NCBI RefSeq assembly: GCF_048571275.1
Contig: NZ_CP182357.1
Span: forward strand, 2,108,001-2,172,000
Source of the DNA: Marinarcus sediminis
Lineage (GTDB): Bacteria; Campylobacterota; Campylobacteria; Campylobacterales; Arcobacteraceae
Length of the DNA: 64,000 bases
Direction of reading: 5' to 3'
The position numbers were made by a program, and so were the translations under genes. Below the pieces are notes generated by a model that made no database searches, was not told the origin of the DNA, and saw only the letters and a program-made list of their open reading frames with translations. Shown piece after piece: positions 1 to 7,403 of this stretch; the stretch's first letter is position 1, and every line of letters begins with the position of its first letter.

Positions 1-84
1 TCTTCTAAGGAGTCTATTTTTGATCAAATCAAAACTCCTTCAAAGCCAACGGCAATAAAAAACTTATGGCAAAATGTCAAATAG
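1..84 (+). CDS. possible C-terminal end of an upstream gene (partial)
   Basis: Frame 1 is open from the window edge to a TAG at 82-84 and encodes 27 hydrophilic residues ending IKNLWQNVK. The other two plus frames stop early. The peptide looks protein-like, but 27 codons is weak evidence and nothing identifies the product. The stretch also contains a hairpin (AAGGAGT 7-13 with ACTCCTT 34-40) without a following T run. Confidence 0.35.
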   Translation, partial: SSKESIFDQIKTPSKPTAIKNLWQNVK

Positions 85-130
85 CAGTTGTGCAAAAATG
101 AAACAAATTTTTTAAACAGCTCTTAATATC

Positions 131-170
131 GTTACATATAACGTTACCTTGACTTGATTAATGATATTAT
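131..170 (+). promoter_or_regulatory. putative icd promoter
   Basis: A TATTAT -10-like hexamer lies at 165-170, about 60 nt before the icd start. An imperfect 12-base palindrome, GTTACATATAAC (131-142), sits upstream and could be an operator. No well-spaced -35 is visible, which is common in Campylobacterota. The Shine-Dalgarno for icd is AAGGA at 220-224. Confidence 0.35.
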
Positions 171-232
171 ACACCCACATTAAATTGAGGTTTCTATGAA
201 GAGACTTTAACTACAACTCAAGGAAAAAAAAC

Positions 233-2425
233 ATGGCTCAAATTATCTATACGAAAGTTGATGAAGCACCAGCTTTAGCTACATATTCTCTACTACCAAT
301 CATTAAAACTTTTACAAAAAGTTCAGGAATTGAAATGGTAACTAAAGATATCTCATTAGCAGGAAGAATCATTGCAAACTTCCCTGAGAATTTAACTGAA
401 GCACAAAAAGTGGGTGATCACTTAGCTGAGCTTGGTGAATTAACTCAAGACCCTACTGTAAATATTATCAAATTACCAAACGTTTCAGCTTCTATTCCAC
501 AATTAAAAGCTGCAATCGCTGAATTGCAAGGTAAGGGGTATAATATCCCTAATTATGATGAGAGTGAAGAGACAATTGCAAGATATTCTAAAATCACTGG
601 ATCAGCAGTTAACCCAGTATTAAGAGAAGGAAATTCAGACAGAAGAGCACCTGGTGCTGTTAAAAACTTTGCAAAAAACAATCCTCATAAAATGGGTAAA
701 TGGACAAAAGAATCAAAAACAGACGTTGCACATATGACACACGATGATTTTTATGGTTTAGAAGTTTCAAAAACATTTGATGCAGCTGATAATTTAAAAA
801 TTTCATTTGTAAACAATGCAGGTCAAGAAACAGTATTGAAAGCTTCTTTACCAGTACTTGCTGGTGAAATTATTGATGCAACATCAATGAGTGCAAAAGC
901 TTTACAAGAGTTTTATGCATCAGCTATTAAAAGAGCAAAAGATGAAAATGTATTGTTATCTTTACACTTAAAAGCAACTATGATGAAAGTATCTGATCCA
1001 ATTATGTTTGGATTTGCTGTTAAAGTATACTTTAAAGACTTAATTGCAAAACACGCTGCACTGTTTGACGAATTAGGTGTTAACTTCAACAATGGTTTGG
1101 GTGACTTATACTCTAAATTAGACAAAGTTGATGCCGCTAAAAAAGCAGAAATTGAAGCGGATATTGCAGCAGTATATGCAACTCAACCAAGACTTGCTAT
1201 GGTAAACTCTGCTAAAGGAATTACAAACTTACACGTACCTTCAGATGTTATTGTTGATGCTTCTATGCCGGCCATGATCAGAGATGGTGGTAAAATGTGG
1301 AATGCAGAAGATAAAACAGAAGATACCATTGCAATGATTCCAGACAGATGTTATGCAGAAACATTTAAAGCAGTTATTGACGATTGTAAAGAAAATGGAA
1401 CATTAGACGTAACAACAATTGGAACAGTACCAAATGTTGGTTTAATGGCTCAAAAAGCTGAAGAGTATGGAAGCCATGACAAAACTTTTCAAGCAAAAGA
1501 AGATGGTGCTTTTGTTGTAACAAATAAAGCAGGAGAAGTTGTATTTACTTTAAAAGTTGAAGCGGGAGATATTTTCAGAATGTGTCAAGCTAAAGATGAA
1601 CCAATTAAAGACTGGGTAAAATTGGCTGTTAACAGATCAAGATTATCAAATACTCCAGCAATTTTTTGGTTAGACCCAAAAAGAGCTCACGATGCAGAGA
1701 TGATTAAAAAAGTTGAAAAATATTTACCAACTTATGATACTGCTGGTTTAGATATCTCTATCATGACGCCAGTTGATGCAACTAAAAAAACTTTAGAAAG
1801 AATGAGAAAGGGTCTTGATACGATTTCTGTTACGGGAAATGTTTTAAGAGATTACAATACTGACCTATTCCCAATTTTAGAGCTTGGAACAAGTGCTAAA
1901 ATGTTATCAATCGTACCATTAATGCAAGGTGGTGGATTGTTTGAAACGGGTGCAGGTGGATCTGCTCCTAAACACGTACAACAACTTCAAGCTGAAAACC
2001 ACTTAAGATGGGACTCTTTAGGTGAGTTTATGGCATTGGCAGCTTCATTGGAACACTTAGGTAATACACAAAATAATAAAAATGCTTTGATTTTAGCCAA
2101 AACTTTAGATGATGCAACAGCTACTTTCTTACAAGAGAACAAATCACCTTCAAGAAAAACAGGTGAAATTGATAACAGAGGAAGCCATTTCTATTTGGCA
2201 ATGTATTGGGCTCAAGAGTTAGCTAAACAAAAAGAGAGTGCTCAACTAGCAGAAGAATTTGCACCAATTGCAAAAGCAATGAGTGAAAATGAAGCAAAAA
2301 TTGTTGAAGAGTTAACGTCTGTTCAAGGACCTGCTCAAAATACAGGTGGATACTACTTATTGGATGATGTTTTAACATCACAAGTAATGAGACCAAGTGC
2401 AACATTAAATGCCATTATTGGATAA
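233..2425 (+). CDS. icd: isocitrate dehydrogenase, NADP-dependent, monomeric type
   Basis: Cytoplasmic TCA-cycle enzyme that oxidatively decarboxylates isocitrate to 2-oxoglutarate with NADP. At 730 residues it has the usual length of the monomeric (about 80 kDa) class and is far longer than the dimeric family. The N-terminus (MAQIIYTKVDEAPALATYS) and internal blocks such as GTVPNVGLMAQKAEEYGS are characteristic of that class. The ATG is preceded by AAGGA with 8-nt spacing. It is followed by a strong terminator and then mdh, so two TCA genes sit side by side but are probably separately transcribed. No damage is seen. Confidence 0.97.
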   Translation: MAQIIYTKVDEAPALATYSLLPIIKTFTKSSGIEMVTKDISLAGRIIANFPENLTEAQKVGDHLAELGELTQDPTVNIIKLPNVSASIPQLKAAIAELQGKGYNIPNYDESEETIARYSKITGSAVNPVLREGNSDRRAPGAVKNFAKNNPHKMGKWTKESKTDVAHMTHDDFYGLEVSKTFDAADNLKISFVNNAGQETVLKASLPVLAGEIIDATSMSAKALQEFYASAIKRAKDENVLLSLHLKATMMKVSDPIMFGFAVKVYFKDLIAKHAALFDELGVNFNNGLGDLYSKLDKVDAAKKAEIEADIAAVYATQPRLAMVNSAKGITNLHVPSDVIVDASMPAMIRDGGKMWNAEDKTEDTIAMIPDRCYAETFKAVIDDCKENGTLDVTTIGTVPNVGLMAQKAEEYGSHDKTFQAKEDGAFVVTNKAGEVVFTLKVEAGDIFRMCQAKDEPIKDWVKLAVNRSRLSNTPAIFWLDPKRAHDAEMIKKVEKYLPTYDTAGLDISIMTPVDATKKTLERMRKGLDTISVTGNVLRDYNTDLFPILELGTSAKMLSIVPLMQGGGLFETGAGGSAPKHVQQLQAENHLRWDSLGEFMALAASLEHLGNTQNNKNALILAKTLDDATATFLQENKSPSRKTGEIDNRGSHFYLAMYWAQELAKQKESAQLAEEFAPIAKAMSENEAKIVEELTSVQGPAQNTGGYYLLDDVLTSQVMRPSATLNAIIG

Positions 2426-2443
2426 TAAATCACTGTACTTTTT

Positions 2444-2475
2444 AAAAGGCGAGCTTGCGGGCTCGCCTTTTTTTA
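2444..2475 (+). terminator. rho-independent terminator of icd
   Basis: Perfect stem AAAAGGCGAGC (2444-2454) with GCTCGCCTTTT (2461-2471), loop TTGCGG, followed by a T run. It is G+C-rich compared with its surroundings and begins 18 nt after the icd stop. Confidence 0.93.
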
Positions 2476-2488
2476 TACCAAAAAAGCT

Positions 2489-2519
2489 ATAATATAAAAA
2501 GTGTTTTATGGATTAAGGA
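2489..2519 (+). promoter_or_regulatory. mdh promoter -10 and Shine-Dalgarno
   Basis: Perfect TATAAT at 2489-2494, with no recognisable -35. AAGGA at 2515-2519 stands 6 nt before a TTG start codon and is the reason for choosing that start. Confidence 0.55.
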
Positions 2520-2525
2520 AAAGAA

Positions 2526-3476
2526 TTGAATAATAAAAAAGTAGCCATTATAGGTGCCGGTAATGTGGGTTCTACATTGGCGTATACCTTGGCATCAAAA
2601 GAGATATGCTCTCATATTGTATTAAAAGATATTAAACAAAATTTAGTTAAAGCCATGGCCTTGGATATTTCACAAGCAGCCAATGCAGCAAAATCGGCTA
2701 CTATTGTAACCGCAGCAGAAGATGGAAGCGATTTAAAAAATTGTGATGTGGTGGTTATTACAGCTGGGCTTCCACGTCTTCCTGGTATGAGTCGGAATGA
2801 TTTGTTGTTAACCAACGCTAAGATTATTTCAGAAGTGATTTTAGAAATTAAAGAATATACCCCTAACTCAATTATAGTAGTGGTTTCTAATCCTTTGGAT
2901 GCAATGGTTTATACCGCTCTAAAAGTATCAGATTTCCCAAGAAGTCAAATTGTTGGGATGGCAGGGATTTTAGACAGTGCAAGAATGAGTCATTTTATTT
3001 TAGAAAAATTGGGATACGGCGCAGGACAAATTGAATCATCTGTTATGGGGGGACATGGGGATGATATGGTTCCCTTGACCAATTTTTCTACTGTAGCTGG
3101 TTTGGCCCTGACAGAAGTATTAAGCGATGAAGATATTGCAGATATTGTTGAAAAAACAAAAAATGGTGGTGCACAAATTGTAAAATATTTAGAAAAAGGT
3201 TCTGCCTATTATGCCCCAGCACACGCCACTTCATTGATGGTTGAAGCCATTTTAAATAATAAAAAAGAGATTTATCCATGCGCTGTTATGTTAGAGGGAG
3301 AATACGGTTATTCTGATGTTGTAAGTGGTGTTCCTGTGATGTTGGGTGCCAATGGCGTTGAAAAAGTCATTGAATTGAGTTTAAATGAGAGACAAAAAGA
3401 GTTATTTGCTAAATCGGTCTCTTCTGTGCAAGAGTTGATTGATGGTTTAAACGAGAATAAATTTTTTGAAAACTAA
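2526..3476 (+). CDS. mdh: malate dehydrogenase (LDH/MDH family)
   Basis: NAD-dependent interconversion of malate and oxaloacetate in the TCA cycle, cytoplasmic. The Rossmann motif GAGNVGSTLAYTLA is at about residues 9-22. The substrate loop carries RLPGMSRNDLL with the malate-type arginine pattern. NPLDAMVY and the catalytic-His segment GGHGDDMVPL follow. Length 316 is normal for the family. Translation begins at a TTG supported by AAGGA 6 nt upstream; no nearby ATG preserves the N-terminal beta strand. The gene faces sodB across a shared terminator. Confidence 0.93.
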   Translation: MNNKKVAIIGAGNVGSTLAYTLASKEICSHIVLKDIKQNLVKAMALDISQAANAAKSATIVTAAEDGSDLKNCDVVVITAGLPRLPGMSRNDLLLTNAKIISEVILEIKEYTPNSIIVVVSNPLDAMVYTALKVSDFPRSQIVGMAGILDSARMSHFILEKLGYGAGQIESSVMGGHGDDMVPLTNFSTVAGLALTEVLSDEDIADIVEKTKNGGAQIVKYLEKGSAYYAPAHATSLMVEAILNNKKEIYPCAVMLEGEYGYSDVVSGVPVMLGANGVEKVIELSLNERQKELFAKSVSSVQELIDGLNENKFFEN

Positions 3477-3482
3477 ATTGTG

Positions 3483-3523
3483 AAAAGAGGCGTCATAAAG
3501 ATATGACCCCTCTTTTTGTTTTT
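3483..3523. terminator. bidirectional terminator between mdh and sodB
   Basis: AAAAGAGG (3483-3490) plus GTCATA (3492-3497) pairs with TATGAC (3502-3507) plus CCTCTTTT (3509-3516), with a single C/C mismatch and a 4-nt loop. T runs follow on both strands, so it can end both convergent genes. Confidence 0.88.
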
Positions 3524-3531
3524 AAGATATA

Positions 3532-4107
3532 TTATTTAAGATTCTGTGCAACAAAATCCCAGTTAACCAGTTTCCAAAAGTTTTCCAAATAAGCCGGTCT
3601 TGCATTTCTCGTATCGATATAGTAGGCATGTTCCCAAACATCACAGGTAAGAATTGGCGTTAAGCCTTCTGTAATTGGTGTGAGGGCATTCGAAGTTGAA
3701 ATAACAGAGAGTTTTCCTTTTTCATCTTTGACCAACCAAGCCCACCCCGAACCAAAGTGAGTTACTGCTTTATTGGTAAATTCAGTTTTAAATGCCTCAA
3801 CTGAACCAAATGCTTTCATTAAAGCTGATTCAACGCTGCTTGGCATGGTTGAACTTTGAGGGGTCAATCCTTTCCAAAAGAAGTCATGGTTGTAAACTTG
3901 TGCCGCATTATTAAATAGCCCACCCTCAGAACTTTTAATGATCTCTTCTAAAGAGAGTTCTTCATATTTTGTTCCCGCAATTAAATTATTCAGATTATTG
4001 ACATACGTTTGGTGGTGTTTTCCATAATGGAACTCCAGTGTCTCTTTTGACATTAAAGGTTCTAATGCATCCATTGCGTAAGGTAATTTCATTAATTCAT
4101 GTTTCAT
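3532..4107 (-). CDS. sodB: superoxide dismutase, Fe type
   Basis: Detoxifies superoxide to H2O2 and O2. The 191 residues contain the N-terminal ligand region FHYGKHHQTYV, the second ligand helix AAQVYNHDFFW (the AAQ triad favours Fe over Mn), and the C-terminal DVWEHAYY supplying Asp and His ligands. No signal peptide, so cytoplasmic. It is a single gene with its own upstream region on the minus strand. That region holds a 10-base palindrome (4143-4152) and a 15-bp inverted repeat (4187-4219) that may be regulatory. Confidence 0.96.
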   Translation of the reverse strand: MKHELMKLPYAMDALEPLMSKETLEFHYGKHHQTYVNNLNNLIAGTKYEELSLEEIIKSSEGGLFNNAAQVYNHDFFWKGLTPQSSTMPSSVESALMKAFGSVEAFKTEFTNKAVTHFGSGWAWLVKDEKGKLSVISTSNALTPITEGLTPILTCDVWEHAYYIDTRNARPAYLENFWKLVNWDFVAQNLK

Positions 4108-4186
4108 TTTTAAATCCTTTTAAAGTGTGTTAATACAAAATGATAGCGCTATTTAATTAAAGTGCATTGACAGATAAAGATTAGTT

Positions 4187-4219
4187 TTTAAATTAAGACA
4201 ATTTTTGTCTTAATTTAAA
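4187..4219. promoter_or_regulatory. 15-bp perfect inverted repeat upstream of sodB
   Basis: TTTAAATTAAGACAA (4187-4201), 3-nt spacer, TTGTCTTAATTTAAA (4205-4219). It lies between the end of the broken gene at 4250 and sodB. Neither strand has a T run directly after the stem, so a plain terminator is not a good fit. A regulator-binding dyad or a leader/processing hairpin is possible. Confidence 0.6.
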
Positions 4220-4249
4220 GTTTAAAAGCAAATAAAAATTTGATTTTTT

Positions 4250-4840
4250 TTATTGTTCTATTAAGTTATAAAGCGGTTGTAGAGAGGTTTTAACTTCCTC
4301 TTTGTTTATGGCTGTGTTGGCGATATCTTTGACCTCACCTTCATAGATTTTCGAGACAGTACCATTTTCATTCAATAAATAAGCAAAATATTTTCTTTTT
4401 GGTGTGTTTTGTAAGTTTAAAGAGGCAATAAACGCACCATTTTCATCATAAATCATAGGTACATTACTTTTTGTATGCAGCTCTTCAAGCGTTGATGGAA
4501 TGATGAGTTTTTTAACCAACCAAGGTGCATCGGATATATTGGCAACAAGAATTAAGGGCATATTGAGTTTAAAATAGTTTTTAAACTCATTGATAATGGA
4601 TATTGAGTCCTGATTAGCAACAATGATGAGTGTTTTACTCTCTTTTTTAAAGAGTTAATCTCTTGAATAGACTCTGTTTTCACCTACAAGTTCAAACTGT
4701 TTAGGAAAAAGATTGATTCCAATATTGGTGGTTATGTTTTCATTGTCAACAACATATTTAGGTTTATTTGCCGTTAAATAGACCAGAAAAGCAAATCCAA
4801 AGAGACCCAAAAAAACAATTTTTAAAATATTTTTCGTCAT
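4250..4840 (-). pseudogene. broken small exported/anchored protein, thioredoxin-fold-like
   Basis: One gene is split by an in-frame TAA at 4655-4657. The N-terminal part (61 codons) starts with a membrane segment (about residues 6-24). The C-terminal part reads on in the same frame (TLIIVANQDS ... LVANISDAPWLVKKL). Between a T run at 4677-4680 and another at 4643-4648 (A runs on the coding strand), a neighbouring frame encodes ESIQEINSLKK, which matches IHELNTLNN in the paralogue at 27512-27973. So one extra A and one missing A, compensating each other, best explain the break; restored length would be 196 residues. It directly follows the FAD oxidoreductase gene (1-nt gap). Whether the lesion is real or a homopolymer sequencing error cannot be decided here. 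Function unknown. Confidence 0.75.
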
Positions 4841-4841
4841 A

Positions 4842-5999
4842 TCAATCCTTCTTTTCTTTTCTGACCCATTTTTTAAAGAGTCTGTCCACTGTAATATCTT
4901 CGCTCAATGGAGTTTCATTTAAAATAAATTCAACCAAATTTTTTGCTAAAAAAGGAGCCAATACAAAACCTCTTCCCCCTAATCCATTTAAAATATAGAG
5001 ATTCTCGTATCGCGATAGTCTCTGATTAGGGACATGCGTTCCCTTGGTTAAGTATGGAAACATATCTATGGTTTTTTTTGAATCAATTAATGAACCAACC
5101 ATAGGAAAATAATCAATACTGGCAGCTCTGGCACCAAATTTTACATTAACCACTTCGACATCATCTAATTTTACAATATCATTTGCTCTTTTTAATAAGA
5201 GTTCTGTATCAGCTTTAATGGTGTTATCATCATTCATTTTTATTGAATCAATATTTTCTAAATCAAAACAATTCTCTTCTAAAGTACTGTTGCTACGATG
5301 ATGTGTTGCTCCTATACTCACTTTGTTTAAAGGGCTATTTTGTAGTTGAATGCTGGTGGAAACTGAACACTCTTTATGGTAATTAACATCGATACAAGTA
5401 GAGGTGTGAATATCAATTCTGTGTCCCCAGATGGCTCGAATATTCACATAGTTTTCATCAATAAGTGCGGTGTTTGCACCTGTGGTCAGTATCAAATTTT
5501 TACATTTTATTTCATTATTAAGTAAATAATAATTATCTTTTTTAACAATATGTTTTATATCATAATTGAATTTTTTTTCACAATTTTTTGCTAAATTTTC
5601 ACAAATAGCAACGCTGTTAACTTGAGTTCCAATGGGAAAAAAACAGCCACCCTCTTTTAATTCATACTCAAAATCAATGAAAGGGATATACTCTTGAAAC
5701 TTTTTTGCATCAAGTGTATTTTTAGGAATTCTGATAACTCCTTTGTTGATAATATGAGGCAAAAACTCTTGTTTGTAAAATGCATGAGAAAATTTTAAAG
5801 ATTGTGTGACCAAATCTTTGAACCTATTGGGTTTTCCCAAAAGTGGCGATAAAAAAGCCCCAGCAGCGCCACTTGCACTTTGTGCGAAATTTTCATTTTT
5901 ATCAATAAGCAAAATATTTTTTTGGCTTTGTGAAAGAAAATGTGCCACACTGCAACCAGCAATCCCCGCACCAATAATAATGTAGTCATATTTCATCAT
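4842..5999 (-). CDS. FAD-dependent oxidoreductase, DAO family (MnmC C-domain-like)
   Basis: The N-terminus YDYIIIGAGIAGCSVAHFLS is a dinucleotide-binding fold for FAD, followed by the ADP-ribose acidic residue in LLIDKNEN. The segment SGAAGAFLSPLLGKPNRF resembles the FAD domain of MnmC (the enzyme that removes the carboxymethyl group from wobble cmnm5U), and GLGGRGFVLAPFLA near the C-terminus is the usual FAD-closing motif. Length 385 fits a stand-alone FAD domain without the methyltransferase half. The start overlaps the rhodanese stop by 4 nt (ATGA). A tRNA-modification role is inference; another amine oxidase is possible. Confidence 0.8.
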   Translation of the reverse strand: MMKYDYIIIGAGIAGCSVAHFLSQSQKNILLIDKNENFAQSASGAAGAFLSPLLGKPNRFKDLVTQSLKFSHAFYKQEFLPHIINKGVIRIPKNTLDAKKFQEYIPFIDFEYELKEGGCFFPIGTQVNSVAICENLAKNCEKKFNYDIKHIVKKDNYYLLNNEIKCKNLILTTGANTALIDENYVNIRAIWGHRIDIHTSTCIDVNYHKECSVSTSIQLQNSPLNKVSIGATHHRSNSTLEENCFDLENIDSIKMNDDNTIKADTELLLKRANDIVKLDDVEVVNVKFGARAASIDYFPMVGSLIDSKKTIDMFPYLTKGTHVPNQRLSRYENLYILNGLGGRGFVLAPFLAKNLVEFILNETPLSEDITVDRLFKKWVRKEKKD

Positions 6000-6322
6000 A
6001 AGTTCTTTTCAATCTCTTTTTGCATTCTAAAATTGGGACGCCAATACCCTCTTCCTCCGTGCAGGCTCACACACACATAATCAGGAAATTTAGCTTTATA
6101 AAAATTGAGTCTCTCTTTGGTCGTTTTCCCTGTGTCACAATAAAAAACAAAGACCGTTCCTTTGGGCATTTTAACCATTTCATAAGGGTTATAGGTCATG
6201 GTTTCTATATTGTTTAAAGGTTTTAAAATCGTATCAATAAGAATGATGTGTCGATTCTCTTTTTCTAATGCTTTGGCGTATTTGTATAACTCTTCTTGAG
6301 TCCATTCATCTTTTGTAAACAT
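5996..6322 (-). CDS. rhodanese-like domain protein
   Basis: 108-residue single-domain protein. The FVFYCDTGKTTKERLNFY block has the rhodanese active-site loop with Cys62, followed by VSLHGGRGYW, which matches the family's closing 'GG...W' pattern. It probably carries or transfers persulfide sulfur in the cytoplasm. The substrate loop CDTGKT differs from the classic CRSGxR, so activity on sulfur is not certain. First gene of a minus-strand set, translationally coupled (ATGA) to the FAD oxidoreductase. If that partner acts on thiolated wobble uridine, a sulfur-handling neighbour would make sense (inference). Confidence 0.75.
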   Translation of the reverse strand: MFTKDEWTQEELYKYAKALEKENRHIILIDTILKPLNNIETMTYNPYEMVKMPKGTVFVFYCDTGKTTKERLNFYKAKFPDYVCVSLHGGRGYWRPNFRMQKEIEKNL

Positions 6323-6379
6323 TTCTATTTATAGCATAGTTTTTGTAAATTTTTCATATGGTTTTATGATTTTTTTTGT

Positions 6380-6411
6380 TAGAATAAAAGCATAAAAAAT
6401 AATTGTTAAGG
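6380..6411 (+). promoter_or_regulatory. promoter and SD for the CheY-CheC-kinase operon
   Basis: TAGAAT at 6380-6385 preceded by a T-rich stretch is a typical Campylobacterota -10. TAAGG at 6407-6411 lies 6 nt before the ATG at 6418 and decides against the more upstream TTG at 6403. Confidence 0.5.
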
Positions 6412-6417
6412 TTTTGT

Positions 6418-6783
6418 ATGAAGATATTGGTTGCTGATGATTCAAAAATGGCAAGAAGAATGGTTATAAAGATTCTTCAAGATTGTAGAGAAGAGAAAGA
6501 TGAGATCATAGAGGCTCAAAATGGTCAAGAAGCGGTTGATTTGTATAAAGAGCATAAACCACAAATTGTATTTTTAGATTTAACCATGCCGGTGATGGAT
6601 GGTTTTACTGCGCTAAAACTTATTAAAACATTTGATAAGAGTGCTCAAGTTGTTGTAATATCTGCTGACGTACAACAAGGTTCCATGACACAAGTCAGAG
6701 AAGATGGGGCATTGGATTTTGTAAAAAAACCAATTACTGATGTTAAAATGAAACAAATATTTACAAAAATAAAAGCGGTATAA
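6418..6783 (+). CDS. single-domain response regulator, CheY-like
   Basis: 121-residue receiver with no output domain. The acidic pocket is Asp7/Asp8 in VADDSK, the phospho-acceptor is Asp54 (VFLDLTMPVMDG), the switch Ser is in VVISAD and the conserved Lys in FVKKPIT. All key residues are present, so it should be phosphorylated. Its stop overlaps the next start (TAATG), so it is coupled to a CheC phosphatase and a kinase. It probably acts as a diffusible signal, to the flagellar motor or another partner; the target cannot be read from sequence. The start was chosen by the SD at 6407. Confidence 0.93.
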   Translation: MKILVADDSKMARRMVIKILQDCREEKDEIIEAQNGQEAVDLYKEHKPQIVFLDLTMPVMDGFTALKLIKTFDKSAQVVVISADVQQGSMTQVREDGALDFVKKPITDVKMKQIFTKIKAV

Positions 6784-7403
6784 TGGGAAACTCATATATT
6801 TTAAGCGAAGATCAACAAGATTGCTTACAAGAACTTATCAATATTGCCTATGGCTCTGGAACAGCAGCTATTACTGAAATTTTAGATGCCTTTGCAACAC
6901 TCTCAATTCCAAAAATCAGTATTATTGAGACATCTGAGTTAAAAGAGTATCTTTCAAAGCAAGTACATGTTGATACCCCACAGTTTATTGCAACACAGCT
7001 GGTCAATGGAAAGTTCTCAAGTGAAAATCTTTTTATTATTGATAAAAATTCTGCCATGAATTTGGCTACAGAGTTTGGATTGAATAACGAAGAGATTCAA
7101 AACCCAGAAGAGTTAAGTGATATTATTTTAGAAATTACCAATATCCTCTCCTCTTCAACCATCAGTAAATTTGCGAAAGAGATGGGAATGGATGTCTCTT
7201 TTTCTCCTCCTTATGTTAAACTTTTAGAGTCACTAGAAGAGATGGACAATAATTTTATTGATAAATATCAAAAAGTTATTATTATCTCTACCATGTTGAA
7301 TTTTCAAAATCAAAATATCAATGGAGAACTTCTTATTCTTACAACAGATGAGACGATTGAATATATAAAAGAGTTAATTGATAAAATTTTAAATGAGTTA
7401 TAA
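6783..7403 (+). CDS. cheC: CheC-type phosphatase of phospho-CheY
   Basis: 206 residues with two copies of the CheC signature D-x3-E-x2-N-x22-P. The first runs DCLQELIN to the Pro of TLSIP (about residues 13-43). The second runs DIILEITN to the Pro of SFSPP. Both are complete, so both pseudo-symmetric active sites should hydrolyse phospho-aspartate; proteins of the CheX/CheC/FliY family use this motif. It lies between its likely substrate (CheY-like, 1-nt overlap) and a cytosolic kinase (1-nt overlap). No membrane segment. The exact family member name (CheC versus CheX) is less certain than the phosphatase role. Confidence 0.85.
   Translation: MGNSYILSEDQQDCLQELINIAYGSGTAAITEILDAFATLSIPKISIIETSELKEYLSKQVHVDTPQFIATQLVNGKFSSENLFIIDKNSAMNLATEFGLNNEEIQNPEELSDIILEITNILSSSTISKFAKEMGMDVSFSPPYVKLLESLEEMDNNFIDKYQKVIIISTMLNFQNQNINGELLILTTDETIEYIKELIDKILNEL

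Noticed and set aside
7..40. AAGGAGT/ACTCCTT hairpin at the left edge as a terminator
   Set aside because: No T run follows on either strand, and it lies within a possibly coding end. Without the sequence further left it cannot be judged.
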